Assembly: GCF_900142295.1 (NCBI RefSeq) | Contig: NZ_FSRL01000002.1 | Coordinates: 386,202 to 450,201, forward strand | DNA: 64,000 bases | Origin: Vannielia litorea | GTDB lineage: Bacteria > Pseudomonadota > Alphaproteobacteria > Rhodobacterales > Rhodobacteraceae | Direction: 5' to 3' | Shown here: one piece after another, positions 26,642 through 35,932 of the stretch | Numbering within the stretch: position 1 is the first letter of the stretch | Layout of the letters: each line of letters starts with the position of its first letter | Position numbers and translations under genes: made by a program | Notes under the pieces: generated by a model | Database searches by the model: none | Seen by the model: only the letters and a program-made list of their open reading frames with translations | Told to the model about the DNA's origin: nothing

Positions 26642-27313
26642 CTACTCGCCCGCGACCTCGCCTTCCTGCTTCTTCCGTTTCGCGGCGATCTCCTGGAGCT
26701 TGGCCTTGAGCTGGCCCTTGCGGCGCTGCTGGTAGGCGGTGATCAGCGGAACCGAGACGTAGTAGCAGACCGTGGCGCAGATGATGCCGGGCACGATGCC
26801 GCCGACGAGGTAGGGCAGGAACACATCGTCGAAGAAGCCCGCGAGCTTGCCCCAATGGGCGCGCTCGGGGGTGAAGATGGCGAGAAAGTTGTTCCACAGG
26901 TCCGACATGGCGCCGGAGAAGGCCTGGATCAGCCCCTGGCTGTCTTCGGGCTTGGGGCCGCGCCCGAAGACCGGGCGGGTGCCCAGCATCCAGTGGCCCA
27001 GCCGCAGCGAGAGGGCCGCGATGATCGGAAAGGTGATCGGGTTGCCGAAGAAGGTGCCGAGGATCGCCGCGAGGATGTTGCCGCGCATGGCCTTGGCGAC
27101 GATGAAGGCCGAGAGGAAGTGGAGACCGTAGAACGGGGTAAAGCTCACGAAGACCCCGGCCCAGATGCCGCGCGCGATGCGGTTGGGCGCGTCGGGCAGG
27201 CGGCGGAGGCGGTGGCGGACGTATTGCGCCGCACGATACCAGCCGCCACGCGGGTAGAAGAACTCGAGGACGATCCGCCCCCAGCTTCGCCTATCCCTGC
27301 GCCTGAATACCAA
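26642..27313 (-). CDS. DUF2062 membrane protein
   Basis: 223-residue inner-membrane protein with about three hydrophobic segments and a basic, Lys-rich C-terminus (KLQEIAAKRKKQEG). The N-terminal FFYPRGGW and the AIFTP/FTPFYGLH stretch match DUF2062, a family usually found between rsh and pdxJ in this group; its function is unknown. The start is a TTG at 27313 supported by AGGAGG 10 bp upstream; no ATG fits. Confidence 0.85.
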   Translation of the reverse strand: MVFRRRDRRSWGRIVLEFFYPRGGWYRAAQYVRHRLRRLPDAPNRIARGIWAGVFVSFTPFYGLHFLSAFIVAKAMRGNILAAILGTFFGNPITFPIIAALSLRLGHWMLGTRPVFGRGPKPEDSQGLIQAFSGAMSDLWNNFLAIFTPERAHWGKLAGFFDDVFLPYLVGGIVPGIICATVCYYVSVPLITAYQQRRKGQLKAKLQEIAAKRKKQEGEVAGE

Positions 27314-27355
27314 TGCTCGCTCCCTCCTGTCGCGGCCCGCCGGGGGGCCGCGGGT

Positions 27356-29473
27356 TCATGGCTTGCGGTCCGTGTTCTTGACCCGCGCGATCTCGGCCAC
27401 GTCGCTGTCGGCCTCCAGTGCGGTCTGCACCATGTGCAGGTGCTCCACGTCGCGCAAGTCAACATCTATCAGCAGACGATAAAAATCCTGTTTCCGGTCG
27501 ATGAAGTGCAGGTCGGAGATATTGGCCTTCTGCTCGCCGATCAGGGTGCAGATGCGCCCCAGCACGCCGGCATCGTTGGAGATGGTCAGCTCGACGGTGA
27601 CGGTGTTCACCGCACCGTGCTGGCCGGAGTGCCAGTGCAGGTCGACCCAGCGATCGGGCTCGTTCTCGAATTCGATCAGCACCGGGCAGTCGATGGCGTG
27701 CACCATCACGCCCTTGCCGCGGTAGGTAATGCCGACGATGCGCTCGCCCGGCACTGGCTGGCAGCATTGCGCGCGGGTCGAGATCTGGCCTTCGGGGAGG
27801 CCGACCACGGAGCGCGATTCGTCGACCACCTCGCCGCGGTGCGCCTCGGCGAGATCGGGGTAGAGGGTGCTGACCACGTCTCGGGCGGTCAGCTCGGCGG
27901 AGCCCAGCCGTGCCAGAAGCTCCTCGGGGCCGAGCAGGCCGAGGTTGCGGGCGGCGGTGGTCAGGGCCTTTTCGGTTGCCTTCTTGCCGATGTGCTCGAA
28001 GGCCACGCGGGCCAGCTCGCGCCCCAGCTTGATGAACCGCTCCCGGTCTTCCTCGCGGAGCGACCGGCGGATCGCCGACTTGGCCCGCCCGGTCACCACG
28101 ATATCGAGCCAGGTGGGCTGCGGGCGCTGGCCCTCGGCGGTGATGATCTCGACCTGCTGGCCGTTCTTCAGCCGGGTCCAGAGCGGCACGCGCAGACCGT
28201 CGATCTTGGCGCCCACGCAGCTGTCGCCGATGCGGGTGTGGATGCCATAGGCATAGTCGATCGGCGTGGCCCCGCGCGGCAGCTTGATGACGTCGCCCTT
28301 GGGGGTGAAGCAGAACACCTGATCCTGGTACATCTCGAGCTTCACGTGCTCGAGAAACTCGTCGTGGTCTTCCTCGTCGAGCCGCTCGGTGAGCGCCCGG
28401 ATCCAGAGGGCCGGATCCACCGCGAAGGGGTTTTCGGCGCGCACGCCGTCGCGGTAGCTCCAGTGCGCGGCCACCCCGGCCTCGGCGACCTCGTGCATCT
28501 GCCGGGTGCGGATCTGGACCTCGACCTGCTTGCCGTCGCGGCCCGCGACTGTGGTGTGGATCGAGCGGTAGCCGTTGTTCTTGGGGTTCGAGATGTAGTC
28601 CTTGAACCGGCCGGGCACCGCGGACCAGCGCGAGTGGATCGCGCCCAGCACGCGGTAGCAGTCGTCCTCGGTGCCGACGATCACCCGGAAGCCGTAGATG
28701 TCGGCCAGACGCGAGAAGCTCTTCTGCTTTTCCTGCATCTTGCGCCAGACCGAGAAGGGCTTCTTGGCGCGGCCGTAGACCTCGCCCTTGATCCGCGACT
28801 TCTTCAGCACCTTCTGGATGTCGCGGGTGATGCTGTCGATCACGTCGCCGCTCTCGCGCTGGAGCAGGATGAAGCGGCGGATAATGGAGTTGCGCGCCTC
28901 GGGGTTCAGCACCTTGAAGGCGAGATCCTCGAGCTCCTCGCGCATCCACTGCATGCCCATGCGGCCGGCGAGGGGGGCAAAGATATCCATCGTCTCGCGG
29001 GCCTTCTGGGCCTGCTTCTCGGGGCGCATCGACTTGATGGTGCGCATGTTGTGCAGCCGGTCGGCCAGCTTGACCAGCAGCACGCGCGGATCCTTGGACA
29101 CCGCCATGAACAGCTTGCGGAAGTTCTCGGCCTGCTTGGTCTCGGTCGAGCTCAGCTGCAGGTTGGTCAGCTTGGTGACGCCATCCACCAGCTCGGCCAC
29201 GTCGCGCCCGAAGCGGTCGGCCACGTCGGAGTAGCTGGCCATCGTGTCTTCGATGGTGTCGTGCAGCAGCGCGGTGATGATGGTGTCATCGTCGAGCATC
29301 TGGCGGGCCAGGAGCTCGGCCACGGCGACGGGATGGGTGAAGTAGGGCTCGCCCGACTGGCGGAGCTGGCCATCGTGCATCTTGGCGCCGAAGGCGTAGG
29401 CCTCGGCGATCCGCTTGGCATTGCAGTTCGGGTTGTAGGAAGAAACGAGGGCGACGAGACCGTCGGAGTCCAT
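27356..29473 (-). CDS. rsh: Bifunctional (p)ppGpp synthetase/hydrolase Rsh
   Basis: 705-residue stringent-response enzyme. The domain order is HD hydrolase (TALLHDTIEDT keeps the HD...ED residues), RelA/SpoT synthetase (IYGFRVIVG, DYISNPKNNGYRSIHT), TGS (VFCFTPKGDVIKLPRGATPIDY) and a C-terminal ACT domain. Both catalytic modules look intact, as expected for the single Rsh of alphaproteobacteria. It lies 24 bp downstream of rpoZ. Confidence 0.97.
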   Translation of the reverse strand: MDSDGLVALVSSYNPNCNAKRIAEAYAFGAKMHDGQLRQSGEPYFTHPVAVAELLARQMLDDDTIITALLHDTIEDTMASYSDVADRFGRDVAELVDGVTKLTNLQLSSTETKQAENFRKLFMAVSKDPRVLLVKLADRLHNMRTIKSMRPEKQAQKARETMDIFAPLAGRMGMQWMREELEDLAFKVLNPEARNSIIRRFILLQRESGDVIDSITRDIQKVLKKSRIKGEVYGRAKKPFSVWRKMQEKQKSFSRLADIYGFRVIVGTEDDCYRVLGAIHSRWSAVPGRFKDYISNPKNNGYRSIHTTVAGRDGKQVEVQIRTRQMHEVAEAGVAAHWSYRDGVRAENPFAVDPALWIRALTERLDEEDHDEFLEHVKLEMYQDQVFCFTPKGDVIKLPRGATPIDYAYGIHTRIGDSCVGAKIDGLRVPLWTRLKNGQQVEIITAEGQRPQPTWLDIVVTGRAKSAIRRSLREEDRERFIKLGRELARVAFEHIGKKATEKALTTAARNLGLLGPEELLARLGSAELTARDVVSTLYPDLAEAHRGEVVDESRSVVGLPEGQISTRAQCCQPVPGERIVGITYRGKGVMVHAIDCPVLIEFENEPDRWVDLHWHSGQHGAVNTVTVELTISNDAGVLGRICTLIGEQKANISDLHFIDRKQDFYRLLIDVDLRDVEHLHMVQTALEADSDVAEIARVKNTDRKP

Positions 29474-29497
29474 GCCTGCCGCCCTTTGCGCGTTCGT

Positions 29498-29851
29498 TTA
29501 CTTCTGTTCCTGGGCTTCCATCAGCGCGCGGAGCAGCTTTTCTTCCGACATGTCGTCGTCGGCGGGGCGGTCCTGCTCGGCGCCCATGAGCAGCGCCATG
29601 GCGTCATCCTCGGGCTCGTCGACCTCGATCTGGGTCTGGTAGCTCTCGATCATGCGCTCGCGCAGATCCTCGGCCTGCTGGGTCTCCTCGGCGATCTCGC
29701 GGAGCGAGACGACCGGGTTCTTGTCGTTGTCGCGGTCGACGGTGATCGCGCCGCCGGCAGCGATCTCGCGGGCCCGGTGCGCGGCGAGCATGACCAGCTC
29801 GAAGCGGTTGGGGACTTTATCGACGCAATCTTCAACGGTGACGCGGGCCAT
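29498..29851 (-). CDS. rpoZ: RNA polymerase omega subunit
   Basis: 117 residues. [20 protein letters not shown] and the [13 protein letters not shown] segment are the omega signature; an acidic C-terminal tail follows. Omega helps assemble RNA polymerase and forms part of a ppGpp site, which fits its position just upstream of rsh. The start is set at the family-typical MARVTVEDC. Confidence 0.97.
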   Translation of the reverse strand: MARVTVEDCVDKVPNRFELVMLAAHRAREIAAGGAITVDRDNDKNPVVSLREIAEETQQAEDLRERMIESYQTQIEVDEPEDDAMALLMGAEQDRPADDDMSEEKLLRALMEAQEQK

Positions 29852-29975
29852 TGGGGTCTCCTGCAGGGAGGGTTGGGCGGTGAAGGCCGGTATGTAACGG
29901 GGGCTTGCCGGGTTGGCAAGGGGTGCGGCCCCGGTTTTGCAGGCGCGGAGCCCGGTTTTGCAGGGTGTTGCGACC

Positions 29976-30539
29976 CTATGACAGAGGTTTGACCTCGGCG
30001 CGGGCGGATTCGGCCAGGGCGGCGGCCATCTCGGCCACAGTGAGCCCGGTGACGGGGTGGACCCAATCGGGGGCGACATCGAGCAGCGGCACCAGCACGA
30101 AGGCGCGCTCGGCGAGGCGCGGATGGGGCAGGATGAGCTCTTCCGGGGTCTCGCGTGCGGCACTTTCCGGCGAGAGCCGTGCCCAGCGCCGCCAGGTGGG
30201 CCGGTCGGGGCGCACGGCATCTCCCCAGCCGATCAGGTCGAGATCGAGCGTGCGCGGGCCCCAGCGCACCGATCGCTCCCGCCCGTGCGCCGCCTCGATG
30301 GCATGGAGATGCGCCAGGCACGCCTCGGGAGAGAGCGTGGTTTCGGCCACAACCGCCGCGTTCACGAAGGCCGGGCCGTTGCCGGGCGGAAAGGCGGGGG
30401 TCTCGAAGAGGCGGCTTTTTGCCAAGACGGCAAACGAATCATTATTCGCGGCGGAAAATGACGACAGGATCGTTAAGCTGGGTGAACCTGCGGGTGACGC
30501 CGCGTTTGACCCAACGGCAAAAAGTGCTTTTGTAACCAT
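29976..30539 (-). CDS. folK: 2-amino-4-hydroxy-6-hydroxymethyldihydropteridine pyrophosphokinase
   Basis: 187-residue folate-biosynthesis enzyme. The HPPK signature [16 protein letters not shown] is clear, with [17 protein letters not shown] downstream and the [13 protein letters not shown] start. Full length. It precedes rpoZ on the same strand by 124 bp and is divergent from the NYN gene. Confidence 0.94.
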   Translation of the reverse strand: MVTKALFAVGSNAASPAGSPSLTILSSFSAANNDSFAVLAKSRLFETPAFPPGNGPAFVNAAVVAETTLSPEACLAHLHAIEAAHGRERSVRWGPRTLDLDLIGWGDAVRPDRPTWRRWARLSPESAARETPEELILPHPRLAERAFVLVPLLDVAPDWVHPVTGLTVAEMAAALAESARAEVKPLS

Positions 30540-30676
30540 GATATGACATTCGGAGGGTTGCGACCCGATTTTATTACACTATTTTCCGCCACGCTCCGGG
30601 TGCAAGCCCACTCTTCCCCGCCGCGCCACCACCACAGACCGCAGGGGCCTCGGAGCACATAGAGAAAGGGTATTTG

Positions 30677-31252
30677 ATGTTCTATCGCGACGAGCGCCTT
30701 GCGCTCTTCATTGACGGATCGAATTTGTACGCCGCCGCCAAGGCGCTTGGCTTCGACATTGACTACAAGCTGCTCCGCCAGGAGTTCATGCGCCGCGGCA
30801 AGCTGCTGCGCGCCTTCTACTACACCGCGCTGCTGGAAAACGACGAGTACTCGCCGATCCGCCCGCTGGTGGACTGGCTGCACTACAACGGCTTCTCGAT
30901 GGTGACCAAGCCCGCCAAGGAATACGTGGACAGCCAGGGCCGCCGGAAGGTGAAGGGCAACATGGACATCGAGCTGACGGTCGATGCGATGGAGCTTGCC
31001 CCCCACGTCGATCACATCGTGCTGTTCTCCGGCGATGGCGACTTTCGCCCGCTGGTCGAGAGCCTGCAGCGGCAGGGCGTGCGGGTTTCGGTGGTGAGCA
31101 CCATCCGCAGCCAGCCGCCGATGATCGCCGACGAGCTGCGCCGCCAGGCCGACAACTTCATCGAGCTGGACGAGCTGAAAGAGGTGATCGGACGTCCGCC
31201 GCGCGAGCCGCGACCGGAGCCTGCGGGCGCCGAGGAACTCACGCGCGACTGA
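30677..31252 (+). CDS. NYN-domain (LabA-like) predicted RNase
   Basis: 191-residue protein of the PIN-like NYN superfamily. Conserved acids are visible in LFIDGSNLYAAAKALG, NMDIELTVDAM and LFSGDGDFRPLVESL, the expected metal-binding set. The C-terminal tail is charged and Pro-rich. Members cleave or process RNA; the target here is unknown. The start is the ATG at 30677 (a TTG directly before it is also in frame). A strong terminator follows. Confidence 0.88.
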   Translation: MFYRDERLALFIDGSNLYAAAKALGFDIDYKLLRQEFMRRGKLLRAFYYTALLENDEYSPIRPLVDWLHYNGFSMVTKPAKEYVDSQGRRKVKGNMDIELTVDAMELAPHVDHIVLFSGDGDFRPLVESLQRQGVRVSVVSTIRSQPPMIADELRRQADNFIELDELKEVIGRPPREPRPEPAGAEELTRD

Positions 31253-31259
31253 GACAGGA

Positions 31260-31284
31260 GGGTGGGCCGGGGCCCACCCTTTTT
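31260..31284 (+). terminator. Rho-independent terminator after the NYN gene
   Basis: GGGTGGGC and GCCCACCC form an 8-bp GC-rich stem with a CGGG loop, followed by TTTTT. It begins 7 bp after the NYN stop and separates it from the convergent mcd gene. Confidence 0.88.
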
Positions 31285-31295
31285 GATTGGCGCGG

Positions 31296-32972
31296 TCAGG
31301 AGAGCAGGCGGCGGGCGATGACCTGGGCCTGGATCTCTGCGGCCCCTTCGAAGATGTTGAGGATCCGGGCGTCGCAGAGCACGCGGCTGATGGCATACTC
31401 CAGCGCGAAGCCGTTGCCGCCGTGGACCTGGAGCCCGTTGTCGGCTGCCGCCCAGGCCACGCGGGCGCCCAGCAGCTTGGCCATGCCGGCCTCGAGGTCG
31501 CAGCGCTGGCCGTGGTCCTTTTGCCAGGCCGAAAAATAGGTGAGCTGGCGGGCGATCATGATCTCGACCGCCATCATGGCGAGCTTGGAGGCCACGCGGG
31601 GGAAGGCGATGAGCGGCTTGCCGAACTGCTTGCGGTCCTGGGCGTAGCGCATGGAGATGTCGAGCGCCGACTGGGCCACGCCGATGGCACGGGCCGCTGT
31701 CTGGATGCGGGCGGATTCGAAGGTTTCCATCAGTTGCTTGAAGCCGCGGCCCTCCTCGCCGCCCAGCAGGTTCTCGGATTTCACCTCGAAGCCGTCGAAG
31801 CCAAGCTCGTATTCCTTCATGCCGCGGTAGCCCAGCACCTCGATCTCGCCGCCGGTCATGCCGGGCGTGGGAAACGGCTCGGCATCGGTGCCCGGGGTCT
31901 TCTCGGCCAGGAACATCGACAGGCCCCTGTAGTCGGAGGTCGACGGGTCGGTGCGGGCCAGCAGGGTCATCACATGGGTGCGGGCGGCGTGGGTGATCCA
32001 GGTCTTGTTGCCGGTGACCCTGTAGGTGTCGCCGTCCTTCACCGCGCGGGTGCGCAGCGCGCCGAGGTCGGAGCCGGTGTTGGGCTCGGTGAAGACGGCG
32101 GTGGGGAGGATCTCTCCGCTGGCGATGCGGGGGAGCCATTGCTGCTTTTGCGCATCGGTGCCGCCGCAGAGGATCAGCTCGGCGGCGATCTCGGAGCGGG
32201 TGCCGAGGCTGCCCACGCCGATATAGCCGCGCGACAGCTCCTCGGAGACCACGACCATGGAGGCCTTCGACAGCCCGAGGCCGCCGAACTCTTCGGGGAT
32301 GGTGAGGCCGAAGACGCCCATTTCGGCCAGTTCCTCGATCACCTCCATCGGGATCAGCTCGTCCTTCAGGTGCCACCCATGCGCGTGCGGCTCGACGCGG
32401 TCGACCGAGAAGCGGCGGAATTGCTCGCGGATCATCTCCAGCTCGTCGTCGAGGCCGGAGGCGCCGACGGTGATTTCGGCGGCGCGCTCCTGCATCAGCT
32501 CGACGAGGCGCAGGCGGGCGGCCTGGCTGTTGCCGCGGGCGATCAGGGTGCGGACTTCCGGGGTGAGCAGCGGTTCGGCGCTCTCCACGCCCAGGTCGGA
32601 GAGGCGGACGATCTCGCCCTGGCTCATCGGGATGCCGCCCGCCATCTGGGCGAGATACTCGCCGAAGGCGATCTGGTGGATCAGCTGCTCGACTTCGCCG
32701 AAGGTGCCCTCGCCGGAGAGCTTTTGCGCCCAGGCCTGCATCTGGCGCAGCGACTGCACGTAGGTGGCGAACCAGGCCAGCGCATGGGCGGCGGTCTGGT
32801 TGGCCTCGATGGCGGCGCCGGACACGCGGCCCTCCTCGGCCAGCGCGCCCGAAAGCCCGGCCCTAGCGGCCTCGAGCAGCGCCTCGGCGGGCGGCACGGC
32901 GGCGCCGGTGAGGGTGAGAAGATCATCGAGAAGGATGGGCTGGGTGGGCATGGCCTGGCCGTCGTGGGGCAT
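31296..32972 (-). CDS. mcd: (2S)-methylsuccinyl-CoA dehydrogenase
   Basis: 558-residue acyl-CoA dehydrogenase with an N-terminal helical extension of about 150 residues, which distinguishes Mcd of the ethylmalonyl-CoA pathway from ordinary 380-residue dehydrogenases. The core shows TEPNTGSDLGALRT, the WITHAART flavin segment and NIFEGAAEIQAQVIARRL with the catalytic Glu. It oxidises methylsuccinyl-CoA to mesaconyl-CoA and should pass electrons to ETF (genes at 54-55.7 kb). The start at MPHDGQAMPTQ has GAGGA upstream; MPTQPILL 7 codons later is an alternative. Confidence 0.88.
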   Translation of the reverse strand: MPHDGQAMPTQPILLDDLLTLTGAAVPPAEALLEAARAGLSGALAEEGRVSGAAIEANQTAAHALAWFATYVQSLRQMQAWAQKLSGEGTFGEVEQLIHQIAFGEYLAQMAGGIPMSQGEIVRLSDLGVESAEPLLTPEVRTLIARGNSQAARLRLVELMQERAAEITVGASGLDDELEMIREQFRRFSVDRVEPHAHGWHLKDELIPMEVIEELAEMGVFGLTIPEEFGGLGLSKASMVVVSEELSRGYIGVGSLGTRSEIAAELILCGGTDAQKQQWLPRIASGEILPTAVFTEPNTGSDLGALRTRAVKDGDTYRVTGNKTWITHAARTHVMTLLARTDPSTSDYRGLSMFLAEKTPGTDAEPFPTPGMTGGEIEVLGYRGMKEYELGFDGFEVKSENLLGGEEGRGFKQLMETFESARIQTAARAIGVAQSALDISMRYAQDRKQFGKPLIAFPRVASKLAMMAVEIMIARQLTYFSAWQKDHGQRCDLEAGMAKLLGARVAWAAADNGLQVHGGNGFALEYAISRVLCDARILNIFEGAAEIQAQVIARRLLS

Positions 32973-33118
32973 GGATTCGGTCCTCGCTGTCGTGCGGGGA
33001 AGGGATAATCCCTTCGCAGGTGCAGCGCAACTTAATTTCGCCAAGGCCTCGGTTCCTGCATAAAAATGTCGCGGTCGATTCGGCGTGCGGGCCGAACGGT
33101 GGCGCGATAAGAGGCAGC

Positions 33119-33889
33119 ATGGACATGCTGCCCGATCTGCTGACCCCCGGCCTGCTGGCCTTTGCCCTCGGCGTCACCGTGCTTGCGGGCGTGGTGAAGG
33201 GCGCGGTGGGCTTTGCGATGCCGCTCATCATGATCTCGGGCATGGGGATCCTGCTCGACCCCAAGCTGGTGGTGGCGGGCATCATCCTGCCCATCGTGCT
33301 GTCGAACCTGCTGCAGGTCGCCCGCTGCGGCTGGGCCGAGGCCAAGGCGGCGGTGCGGGATTACAAGGCTTACATCATCATCGTCTGCGTGATGATCCTG
33401 CTTTCGGCGCAACTGGTGACGGTGATCTCCGACAAGGTGATGTATCTCGTGCTGGGCATCCCGGTGACGCTGCTCTGCGCGATCCAGCTTGCCGGGCTGA
33501 AGCTGGTGATCCCCGAGGCGCGGCGGCCGTTGGCCTCGGTGGTGGCGGGCCTCGTCTCGGGGCTGCTGGGCGGGCTGGCGGGCACCTGGGGCCCGACGAC
33601 GGTGCTCTATCTGGTGGCGATCGAGACGCCCAAGGCGCGGCAGATCGTGGTGCAAGGCGTCATCTACGGGCTCGGCGCGGTGATGCTGCTGCTGGGCCAC
33701 ATGAAGAGCGGCGTGATGAACAGCGAGACGGTGTGGTTTTCGGCGCTGCTGCTGGTGCCCGCGGTGGCGGGGATGTGGCTGGGGTTCAGGATCCAGGACC
33801 GGATCGACCAGGCGACCTTTCGCAAGGCGACGCTGGCGGTGTTGCTGGTGGCCGGCCTCAACCTGGTGCGGCGCGGCCTGATGGGCTGA
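33119..33889 (+). CDS. TauE/SafE-family sulfite/organic anion exporter
   Basis: 256-residue inner-membrane protein with about eight hydrophobic segments in two halves. VVKGAVGFAMPLIMI and the repeat SGLLGGLAGTWGPTTVLYL are the TauE/SafE (DUF81) motifs. The substrate may be sulfite, sulfoacetate or another organic anion. It is divergent from mcd with 146 bp between them; the start MDMLPDLLTPGLLAF is the first ATG before the first membrane segment. Confidence 0.85.
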   Translation: MDMLPDLLTPGLLAFALGVTVLAGVVKGAVGFAMPLIMISGMGILLDPKLVVAGIILPIVLSNLLQVARCGWAEAKAAVRDYKAYIIIVCVMILLSAQLVTVISDKVMYLVLGIPVTLLCAIQLAGLKLVIPEARRPLASVVAGLVSGLLGGLAGTWGPTTVLYLVAIETPKARQIVVQGVIYGLGAVMLLLGHMKSGVMNSETVWFSALLLVPAVAGMWLGFRIQDRIDQATFRKATLAVLLVAGLNLVRRGLMG

Positions 33890-34020
33890 GCGCCGCCGAG
33901 CGCGGCGACCGGCGAAAGGGGGCGGGGGCTGACGGGCCCTTACGTAATGGCTGGTCCGGGCGCGGGTGGCCAGTTATCATCTCAGGCAGATACAAGTTAT
34001 CGGCACAGGGGGGCGGCGGC

Positions 34021-35037
34021 GTGGACGAGAGCTTTGACCTGAAGGCCCACCTGGCGGCCATTGTCGAGAATTCGGATGATGCGATCATCACCAAGAACCT
34101 CGACAGCATCATCCAGAGCTGGAACCGAGGCGCCGAGGATCTGTTCGGCTATCGGGCCGAGGAGGTCGTGGGCCGTCCGATCACCCTGCTGATCCCCGAG
34201 GAGCGGCTGCACGAAGAGGAAGACATCATCGCCCGCCTGCGACGCGGCGAGCGGATCCGGCATTTCGAGACCATCCGCATGCGGAAGGACGGCAGCCTCG
34301 TGCCGATCTCGCTCACGGTTTCGCCGGTGCGCAATGCGGCGGGAGAGGTGGTGGGGGCCTCGAAGATCGCCCGTGACATCACCGAGCAGCACCGCGCGCG
34401 GGAGCTCGAACGGCAGCTGCTGGCCGAGATGCGGCATCGCGTGGGCAACTGCTTTTCGGTCGCCAGCGGGCTGCTCAACGTGTTCGGTCGCCAGGCCAGC
34501 ACGCCCGAAGACCTGGTGACGATGATGCGCGAGCGGCTTCAGGCGCTGGCCCGCGCCCATGCGCTGGCGGTGGCCAACCCCGACGATCCGCAGGGCGGCT
34601 CGGGGGTGATGCTGGACGAGCTGGTGCACTCCATCGTGGCGCCCTTCACCGGGCAGGCCGCGCCCGAGATGAAGCTCGATGCAATCGAGCTGAAGCCCGG
34701 CGCGATCACCCCGATGAGCCTTGTCATCTACGAGCTTTGCACCGATGCGGTGAAATACGGCTGCCTCTCGCCTCTGGGCGGGCGGCTTTCGATCAGCAGC
34801 GCGCGGGAGGGCGACCGGCTGCGCATCACCTGGGCGGAGACCTGCCCACTGGGCGAGGCCGCCGACGAGCCGGCAAGCGATGGTTTCGGGACCAGGATGA
34901 TCCGCAGCACGCTGGCGGGCTATTTCGAGGGCAGCATCAGCCGCGCGTTCAGCCCCGATGGCATGGTGGCGGTGCTCGACCTGGACTTCGACAGCCTGAC
35001 CCACCGCGCGGCGGACCCGGCGCGCGCCGCCGAATGA
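34021..35037 (+). CDS. PAS-domain HWE/HisKA_2-type sensor kinase with altered N box
   Basis: 338-residue soluble kinase. A PAS domain covers about residues 8-120 (AIVENSDDAIITKNLDSI). The phospho-acceptor region is AEMRHRVGNCFSVASGLL with His139. The ATP-binding part has ITWAE (the W-x-E of HWE kinases) and SDGFGTRMIRSTL. The N box reads YELCTDAVKYGCLS, whereas HWE kinases usually have HELATNAxKYG, so the name-giving His is Tyr237 and the Mg-binding Asn is Asp242. The GTG start has AGGGGGG upstream. No response regulator is adjacent. Confidence 0.82.
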   Translation: MDESFDLKAHLAAIVENSDDAIITKNLDSIIQSWNRGAEDLFGYRAEEVVGRPITLLIPEERLHEEEDIIARLRRGERIRHFETIRMRKDGSLVPISLTVSPVRNAAGEVVGASKIARDITEQHRARELERQLLAEMRHRVGNCFSVASGLLNVFGRQASTPEDLVTMMRERLQALARAHALAVANPDDPQGGSGVMLDELVHSIVAPFTGQAAPEMKLDAIELKPGAITPMSLVIYELCTDAVKYGCLSPLGGRLSISSAREGDRLRITWAETCPLGEAADEPASDGFGTRMIRSTLAGYFEGSISRAFSPDGMVAVLDLDFDSLTHRAADPARAAE

Positions 35038-35059
35038 GCCGGCGCCGCCTGCGCCGGGG

Positions 35060-35932
35060 TCAGCCGCCGCGGTGGCGAGCCTCGAAGCGCGGGAGCATGG
35101 CGGAGAAGTCCTTGTCGCCCGCGCCCTCCTGCTCGACGAAGGCCTCGTAGAGCCGCATCGCGGCGAGGCCCATCGGCGTGTCGGCATCGGCGGCCTCGGC
35201 GGCCTGCTGGCTGAGACGCAGATCCTTCAGCATCAGCGCAGAGGCGAAGCCGGGCTGGTAGCCGTTGTCGGCGGGCGACTTGGGGCCGACGCCGGGGGCG
35301 GGGCAGTAGGCGTTCATCGTCCAGCTGTAGCCGGAGGAGGTGGAGACCACGTCGAACATGGACTGGCGGTCGAGGCCGAGCTTGTCGGCGAGCGCGAAGG
35401 CCTCGCAGGTGGCGATCATGGTGACGCCGAGGATCATGTTGTTGCAGATCTTGGCGGCCTGCCCCATGCCTGCGCCGCCGCAGAGCACCGATTTCTGGCC
35501 CATGACCTCGAAGAGCGGCAGGGCGGTGGCATAGGCATCTTCGGGGCCGCCGACCATGAAGGTGAGCGTGCCGGCCGTGGCCCCGCCGGTGCCGCCGGAG
35601 ACGGGCGCATCGAGGGCGGAGAGGCCGGCGGCCGTGGCGGCCTCGGCCACCTTCTGGGCGCTTTCCACGTCGACGGTGGAACAATCGAGATGGATGGCGC
35701 CGGGTTTCATCGCAGGGTGGATCTCGGCGGCGACGGCCTGGAGGATCGCGCCGTTGGGCAGCATGGTGATGACCACGTCGGCCCCCGCTGCGGCCTCGGC
35801 CGCGGAGGCGGCAAGGCCGATGCCCTCGGGCCGGGCCTGGGTGTCGAAGCCGCTGACGAGATGGCCTGCGGCGGAAAGGTTGCGGGCCATGGGTGCGCCC
35901 ATGTTGCCCAGTCCGATGAAGCCGATTTTCAT
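35060..35932 (-). CDS. mmsB: 3-hydroxyisobutyrate dehydrogenase
   Basis: 290-residue NAD-dependent enzyme of valine catabolism. The Rossmann motif FIGLGNMGAPMARNLSAAGH, the substrate motif DAPVSGGTGGATAGTLTF and the catalytic Lys in GMGQAAKICNNMIL are all present. Its ATG overlaps the hydrolase stop by 4 bp. It is the last gene of the three-gene valine operon. Confidence 0.94.
   Translation of the reverse strand: MKIGFIGLGNMGAPMARNLSAAGHLVSGFDTQARPEGIGLAASAAEAAAGADVVITMLPNGAILQAVAAEIHPAMKPGAIHLDCSTVDVESAQKVAEAATAAGLSALDAPVSGGTGGATAGTLTFMVGGPEDAYATALPLFEVMGQKSVLCGGAGMGQAAKICNNMILGVTMIATCEAFALADKLGLDRQSMFDVVSTSSGYSWTMNAYCPAPGVGPKSPADNGYQPGFASALMLKDLRLSQQAAEAADADTPMGLAAMRLYEAFVEQEGAGDKDFSAMLPRFEARHRGG

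Noticed and set aside
26855..29992. Very long open frame on the plus strand opposite rsh
   Set aside because: The translation is His/Asp/Gly/Leu-rich low-complexity sequence, as expected from antisense reading of a GC-rich gene; the minus strand carries the full Rsh domains.
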